Shown here: one piece after another, positions 5,494 through 8,177 of the stretch
Position numbering within the stretch: the first letter of the stretch is position 1
Layout of the letters: each line of letters starts with the position of its first letter
Source of the DNA: SG8-41 sp032123035
GTDB lineage: Bacteria > Pseudomonadota > Gammaproteobacteria > Burkholderiales > SG8-41
DNA length: 8,177 nt
Assembly: GCA_032123035.1 (NCBI GenBank)
Contig: JAQBFV010000055.1
Span: 1-8,177 of the forward strand
Direction: 5' to 3'
Position numbers and translations under genes: made by a program
The notes under the pieces: generated by a model
Database searches by the model: none
What the model was told of the DNA's origin: nothing
What the model saw: the letters and a program-made list of their open reading frames with translations, nothing else

Positions 5494-6372
5494 ATGAGCA
5501 TCAATCCCAGAATCGACAGAAGAACCCCAGTCATTGTGCAGGGGATTACCGGCCGCGCCGGCCAACTGCACAGTCGCCTCATGACGCAGTACGGCACGCG
5601 TATTGTTGGCGGCGTGTCTCCCGGCGCCAAGGTACGCGAGGTCAACGGAGTGCCCGTATTAGCAAACTGCCACGACGCAGTGGAGAAGACCGGCGCAACG
5701 GCGAGCGTGCTGCTGGTCGGTGCGATGCAGCTACTCGACGCCATGCGAGACGCCATCGCCGCTGGCATTCGCTACCTCGTCACGCCTACGGAGGGCATGC
5801 CGGTCCACGATGCGCTCAAGGCTTGGCGGCTCGTGCACGATGCCGACGCGATATGGATCGGCGGCTCGACGCCTGGAATGGCGATCGCGGGCGAGACCAA
5901 ACTCGGGTTCCTGCCAGACGATTCCCTCCGGCCGGGGCGGCTGGGGCTGATGTCGAAATCCGGAACGCTTTCCTACGAGGCCGGCTACCGCCTCGCGCAA
6001 CGCAGCGTTGGCACGTCCGTCTGGGTCGGCGTGGGCGGTGATCCGGTCAAGGGCACCCGCTTCGCCGACCTGGTGCCCTTCTACGCGGCCGATGCCGGAA
6101 CCGACGGCGTGCTCATCATCGGCGAGATCGGCGGCAGCGATGAGGAAGAGTTTGCCACCGCGCTCACCGCGCAGCGATTCGCCAAGCCCGTTTTCGCGCT
6201 GATTGCCGGCAGGAGCGCGCCGGAAGGCGTCACCATGGGCCATGCCGGCGCTCTCGTCCACGGCGCGCACGGCACCTTTGCCGCGAAGCGTGCCGCACTG
6301 GAAGCCGCCGGCGTCGAAGTCTTCGGCTCGCTCAACGAGATGGTCAAAGGCGTCAGCGCTCGCTTGAACTAA
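5494..6372 (+). CDS. ADP-forming acid-CoA ligase, alpha subunit (SucD-like)
   Basis: This is the CoA-binding, phosphohistidine-carrying subunit, 292 residues against about 289 in E. coli SucD. The Rossmann CoA-binding domain shows VQGITGRAGQLHS (15-27) and GGVSPGAKV (39-47). The ligase domain has SKSGTLSYEA (154-163), GVGGDPVKGTRF, IGEIGGSDEEE with Glu211 equivalent to E. coli Glu208, and MGHAG with the phosphorylated His250 equivalent to His246. The catalytic set is complete. The conserved GPNCPG loop of SucD (E. coli Cys123) is replaced by GGSTPG at 123-128, which may alter the acid or CoA site. The ATG at 5494 is the only reasonable start, but no Shine-Dalgarno sequence is visible before it. 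The 145-bp gap from the beta gene, filled by an inverted array, is unusual for subunits that are normally made together. Confidence 0.94.
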   Translation: MSINPRIDRRTPVIVQGITGRAGQLHSRLMTQYGTRIVGGVSPGAKVREVNGVPVLANCHDAVEKTGATASVLLVGAMQLLDAMRDAIAAGIRYLVTPTEGMPVHDALKAWRLVHDADAIWIGGSTPGMAIAGETKLGFLPDDSLRPGRLGLMSKSGTLSYEAGYRLAQRSVGTSVWVGVGGDPVKGTRFADLVPFYAADAGTDGVLIIGEIGGSDEEEFATALTAQRFAKPVFALIAGRSAPEGVTMGHAGALVHGAHGTFAAKRAALEAAGVEVFGSLNEMVKGVSARLN

Positions 6373-6378
6373 AAGAAC

Positions 6379-6439
6379 TGAACCGCCAAGAACGCCAAGA
6401 GAAACAATTATTGAACCGCGGAGACGCGGAGAGAAACAA
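6379..6439 (+). repeat. Family A intergenic repeat, two copies
   Basis: Copies lie at 6379-6404 (CGCCAAGAA/CGCCAAGAG type) and 6412-6439 (CGCGGAGA twice), starting 6 bp after the ligase alpha-subunit stop. They match the copies at 1063-1132 and 6482-6506, sharing TGAACCGC and the GAGAAAC tail. Confidence 0.8.
6416..6429 (+). other. GNRA-type hairpin inside a family A copy
   Basis: CCGCG, loop GAGA, CGCGG form a perfect 5-bp GC stem with a GNRA-type tetraloop. The same 14 bp recur at 6486-6499. No T-run follows. The older-looking CGCCAAG copies cannot form it. Confidence 0.5.
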
Positions 6440-6442
6440 GAC

Positions 6443-6473
6443 ACGATTTACGTTTCACGTTTCACGTTTCACG
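6443..6473 (+). repeat. Family B heptamer array, about 4.4 units
   Basis: ACGATTT, then three ACGTTTC and a partial ACG, in 7-bp steps. It follows a family A copy, as the array at 1138 does. Confidence 0.88.
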
Positions 6474-6481
6474 GCTCTTGA

Positions 6482-6506
6482 TGAACCGCGGAGACGCGGA
6501 GAGAAT
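6482..6506 (+). repeat. Family A repeat, single copy
   Basis: TGAACCGC plus CGCGGAGA-type direct repeats, nearly identical to 6413-6436. It sits between two heptamer arrays, so an A+B cassette appears to have been duplicated in tandem. It contains the second GNRA-type hairpin at 6486-6499. Confidence 0.8.
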
Positions 6507-6512
6507 CTAACT

Positions 6513-6564
6513 ACGTTTCACGTTTCACGTTTCATGTTTCACGTTTCATGTTTCACGTTTCACG
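6513..6564 (+). repeat. Family B heptamer array, 7 units plus a partial
   Basis: Seven 7-bp units, ACGTTTC three times, ATGTTTC, ACGTTTC, ATGTTTC, ACGTTTC, then ACG. The alternating C/T variants suggest duplication of a 14-bp two-unit block. The array ends 29 bp from the convergent dehydrogenase stop. Confidence 0.92.
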
Positions 6565-6593
6565 ATCAAAAATTGTGGCTTTCGCTGATATTT

Positions 6594-8027
6594 TCACAAT
6601 CCAGCCTGGGTCACAAACTTCGACACCAAGTACGGTTCGATCGCCTCACTGCCCCCTTCCGTGCCGTAGCCCGAATCTTTCACCCCACCGAACGGCACCT
6701 CGGGCAGCGCAAAGCCCAGGTGGTTGATGGTCATCATGCCCGTCTCTACCTGCGCTGCTATCGCGTTTGCCGTTTTCGCCGAGCGCGTCCACGCATACGC
6801 TGCGAGCCCATAGGGCAAACGGTTTGCTTCCGTCACCGCATCATCGAACGTCTTGAACGGATTGATGATCGCCAGCGGACCAAACGGTTCGGTGTTCATT
6901 GCCATCGCTTTGGTTGACAGTTCGGTGATCACCGTCGGCTCGAAGAAATTGCCCTTCTCGCCGATGGGATAGCCTCCAGCCTGCACTTTGCCCCCGTGCT
7001 TTTTCGCGTCTTCGACATTGGCCACCATCGCGCTTTGCCGGCGCGGATTGGCCAGTGTCGCCATCTTGGTGTCCGTGTCAAAACCATCACCCACCTTGAT
7101 TGCTTTCGCGCCTTCGACAAATTTCTCAACGAACCGTTCGTACACCGCCTCCTGCACCAGAAAGCGCGTGGGCGACACGCACACCTGCCCCGCGTTGCGG
7201 TACTTCATGAACGTCATCGTCTTCGCCGCGACGTCGATGTCGGCGTCGTCGAAAACGATCACTGGCGCATGGCCACCCAGTTCCATCGTCGCGCGCTTCA
7301 TGTGCAGGCCGGCCATGGCGGCAAGCTGTTTGCCCACCACGGTGGAACCCGTAAACGACATTTTTCGAATCACCGGGTGCGGAATCAGATAGCTGGATAT
7401 GTCTGCGGGGTTGCCGTACACGAGATTGATCACGCCTGCCGGCACACCCGCATCGACAAACGCGCGCACGAGCTCGGCCGGCGAGGCGGGGGTCTCCTCC
7501 GGCGCCTTCAGAATGATGGAGCAACCGGTCGCCAGCGCCGCCGACAGCTTGCGCACTGCCTGGTTGATCGGGAAATTCCACGGCGTAAAGGCCGCGACCG
7601 GACCAATCGGCTCCTTGACCACCAGCTGATAGATGCCCTCGGCGCGCGCCGGAATCACACGGCCGTAGGCGCGGCGGCCTTCTTCGGCAAACCAGTCGAT
7701 GATATCGGCGCCCGCCAGCGCTTCCATCCGCGCCTCGCCGAGCGGCTTGCCTTGCTCGAAGGTCATGCAGGTCGCGACCGTGTCCGCTCGCTCCCGAAAA
7801 ATCTCCGCGGCCTTGCGCATGATCTTGCAGCGCTCGAAAGCCGACACCTTGCGCCAGACCTTGAAGCCCTGGTCCGCAGCTTCAAGCGCCCGATCAAGGT
7901 CAGCCTTCTCGGCAAACGCCACCGTGCCGATCTGGCTGTGATTAGCCGGATTGACCACCGGCAGCGTGCGGCCGGAAGCGGCGGCACACCATTGACCATT
8001 GATATGGAGCAGCGTGTTGGGATACAT
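6594..8027 (-). CDS. NAD(P)-dependent aldehyde dehydrogenase, succinate-semialdehyde type
   Basis: This is a complete 477-residue cytosolic enzyme, normal for the family. Motifs in order are FTPWNFP with Asn151, LKAPEE with Lys174 for cofactor binding, FTGS at 225-228, MELGGHAP with the general base Glu249, NAGQVC with the nucleophile Cys283, EPFGP with Glu380, and PFGGVKDSGYGTEGG near the end. The overall pattern, including the FEQGKPLGEAR segment at 90-100, is that of the GabD-like branch, which oxidises succinate semialdehyde or related semialdehydes; 2-oxoglutarate semialdehyde is an alternative. Succinate made here could in principle feed the ligase encoded next to it, but the genes converge and are not co-transcribed. 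The start at 8027 has AAGGG about 8 bp upstream. It shares no special similarity with the partial dehydrogenase at the left edge beyond family motifs. Confidence 0.96.
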   Translation of the reverse strand: MYPNTLLHINGQWCAAASGRTLPVVNPANHSQIGTVAFAEKADLDRALEAADQGFKVWRKVSAFERCKIMRKAAEIFRERADTVATCMTFEQGKPLGEARMEALAGADIIDWFAEEGRRAYGRVIPARAEGIYQLVVKEPIGPVAAFTPWNFPINQAVRKLSAALATGCSIILKAPEETPASPAELVRAFVDAGVPAGVINLVYGNPADISSYLIPHPVIRKMSFTGSTVVGKQLAAMAGLHMKRATMELGGHAPVIVFDDADIDVAAKTMTFMKYRNAGQVCVSPTRFLVQEAVYERFVEKFVEGAKAIKVGDGFDTDTKMATLANPRRQSAMVANVEDAKKHGGKVQAGGYPIGEKGNFFEPTVITELSTKAMAMNTEPFGPLAIINPFKTFDDAVTEANRLPYGLAAYAWTRSAKTANAIAAQVETGMMTINHLGFALPEVPFGGVKDSGYGTEGGSEAIEPYLVSKFVTQAGL

Positions 8028-8124
8028 GTCGATAACCCTTATGCGTAGATGAAGGTGAGGGCCGAAGGATAAACGAGTTTCGCGGATCTAGCATGCGTTG
8101 CTTGCACCGCTAGCCGGAGAACCT

Positions 8125-8155
8125 TTGACATCCTACGAGAATTGTGAAATAGGAT
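8125..8155 (+). promoter_or_regulatory. Possible rightward promoter with overlapping dyad
   Basis: TTGACA at 8125-8130 is a perfect -35 hexamer; TAGGAT at 8150-8155 matches 4 of 6 of a -10, but the 19-bp spacing is long. ATCCTA (8130-8135) and TAGGAT (8150-8155) form an inverted repeat that would overlap both boxes, like an operator. The gene it would serve lies outside the window. Confidence 0.25.
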
Positions 8156-8167
8156 CCGACCTTGTTT

Positions 8168-8177
8168 TTTCACGATT
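8168..8177 (+). repeat. Possible start of another heptamer array at the right edge
   Basis: TTTCACGATT is identical to 1144-1153 in the first heptamer array. Ten bases at the window edge cannot prove an array. Confidence 0.35.

Noticed and set aside
5394..6041. Open frame with a His-rich N-terminus overlapping the ligase alpha gene
   Set aside because: Its N-terminus is translated array sequence and the rest is a shifted frame of the alpha subunit.
6411..6917. Frame with repeated FHVSRF peptides
   Set aside because: The peptide repeat is heptamer DNA read in frame (21 bp, 7 residues); there is no ribosome binding site and it continues antisense to the dehydrogenase gene.
6996..8048. Open frame of 350 codons on the plus strand across the dehydrogenase gene
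   Set aside because: It is antisense to a complete aldehyde dehydrogenase with all catalytic motifs; long antisense frames are common in GC-rich genes and no family motif is visible.
1..8177. Insertion sequence or transposon
   Set aside because: No transposase or integrase gene, terminal inverted repeats or target duplications were seen; the repeats look like small non-coding elements.

Overview
The window is 8.2 kb of GC-rich DNA with short, AT-richer intergenic gaps. Gene content and protein style suggest a betaproteobacterium, possibly uncultivated: a DUF3012-like mini-lipoprotein, a Burkholderiales-type glutathione S-transferase, and catabolic aldehyde dehydrogenases. This is a judgement from familiarity with such proteins; no marker gene is present.

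Layout. An aldehyde dehydrogenase cut by the left edge (2-1054, +) is followed by a 59-residue lipoprotein (1224-1403, +) and an alpha/beta hydrolase with a GTG start (1545-2348, +). A glutathione S-transferase (2478-3095, -) converges on the hydrolase. It diverges, across a 199-bp promoter gap, from an enoyl-CoA hydratase (3295-4092, +). The hydratase is followed by the two subunits of an ADP-forming acid-CoA ligase related to succinyl-CoA synthetase (beta 4209-5348, alpha 5494-6372, both +). A complete succinate-semialdehyde-type aldehyde dehydrogenase (6594-8027, -) converges on the ligase. No tRNA, rRNA, transposase or CRISPR was seen, and no gap exceeds 300 bp.

The genes fit a catabolic neighbourhood: aldehydes are oxidised to acids, acids are activated to CoA thioesters, and enoyl-CoA is hydrated. 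The hydratase and the two ligase genes are the likeliest functional unit. The ligase keeps its catalytic residues but departs from textbook SucCD at two conserved loops, so its substrate is left open.

The most unusual content is intergenic. Three kinds of short repeat recur: A, direct repeats of about 8-9 nt built on CGCCAAGA or CGCGGAGA; B, heptamers of the TTTCACG/TTTACGA type; and C, a strict 13-bp period built on CATCACC. Two C arrays are large inverted repeats (3+4 and 4+4 units), and a heptamer array at 4089-4157 is also inverted. An array lies directly behind every one of the six plus-strand genes, and the two minus-strand genes end on the same arrays. The single divergent gap has none. 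One inverted C array separates the two ligase subunit genes.
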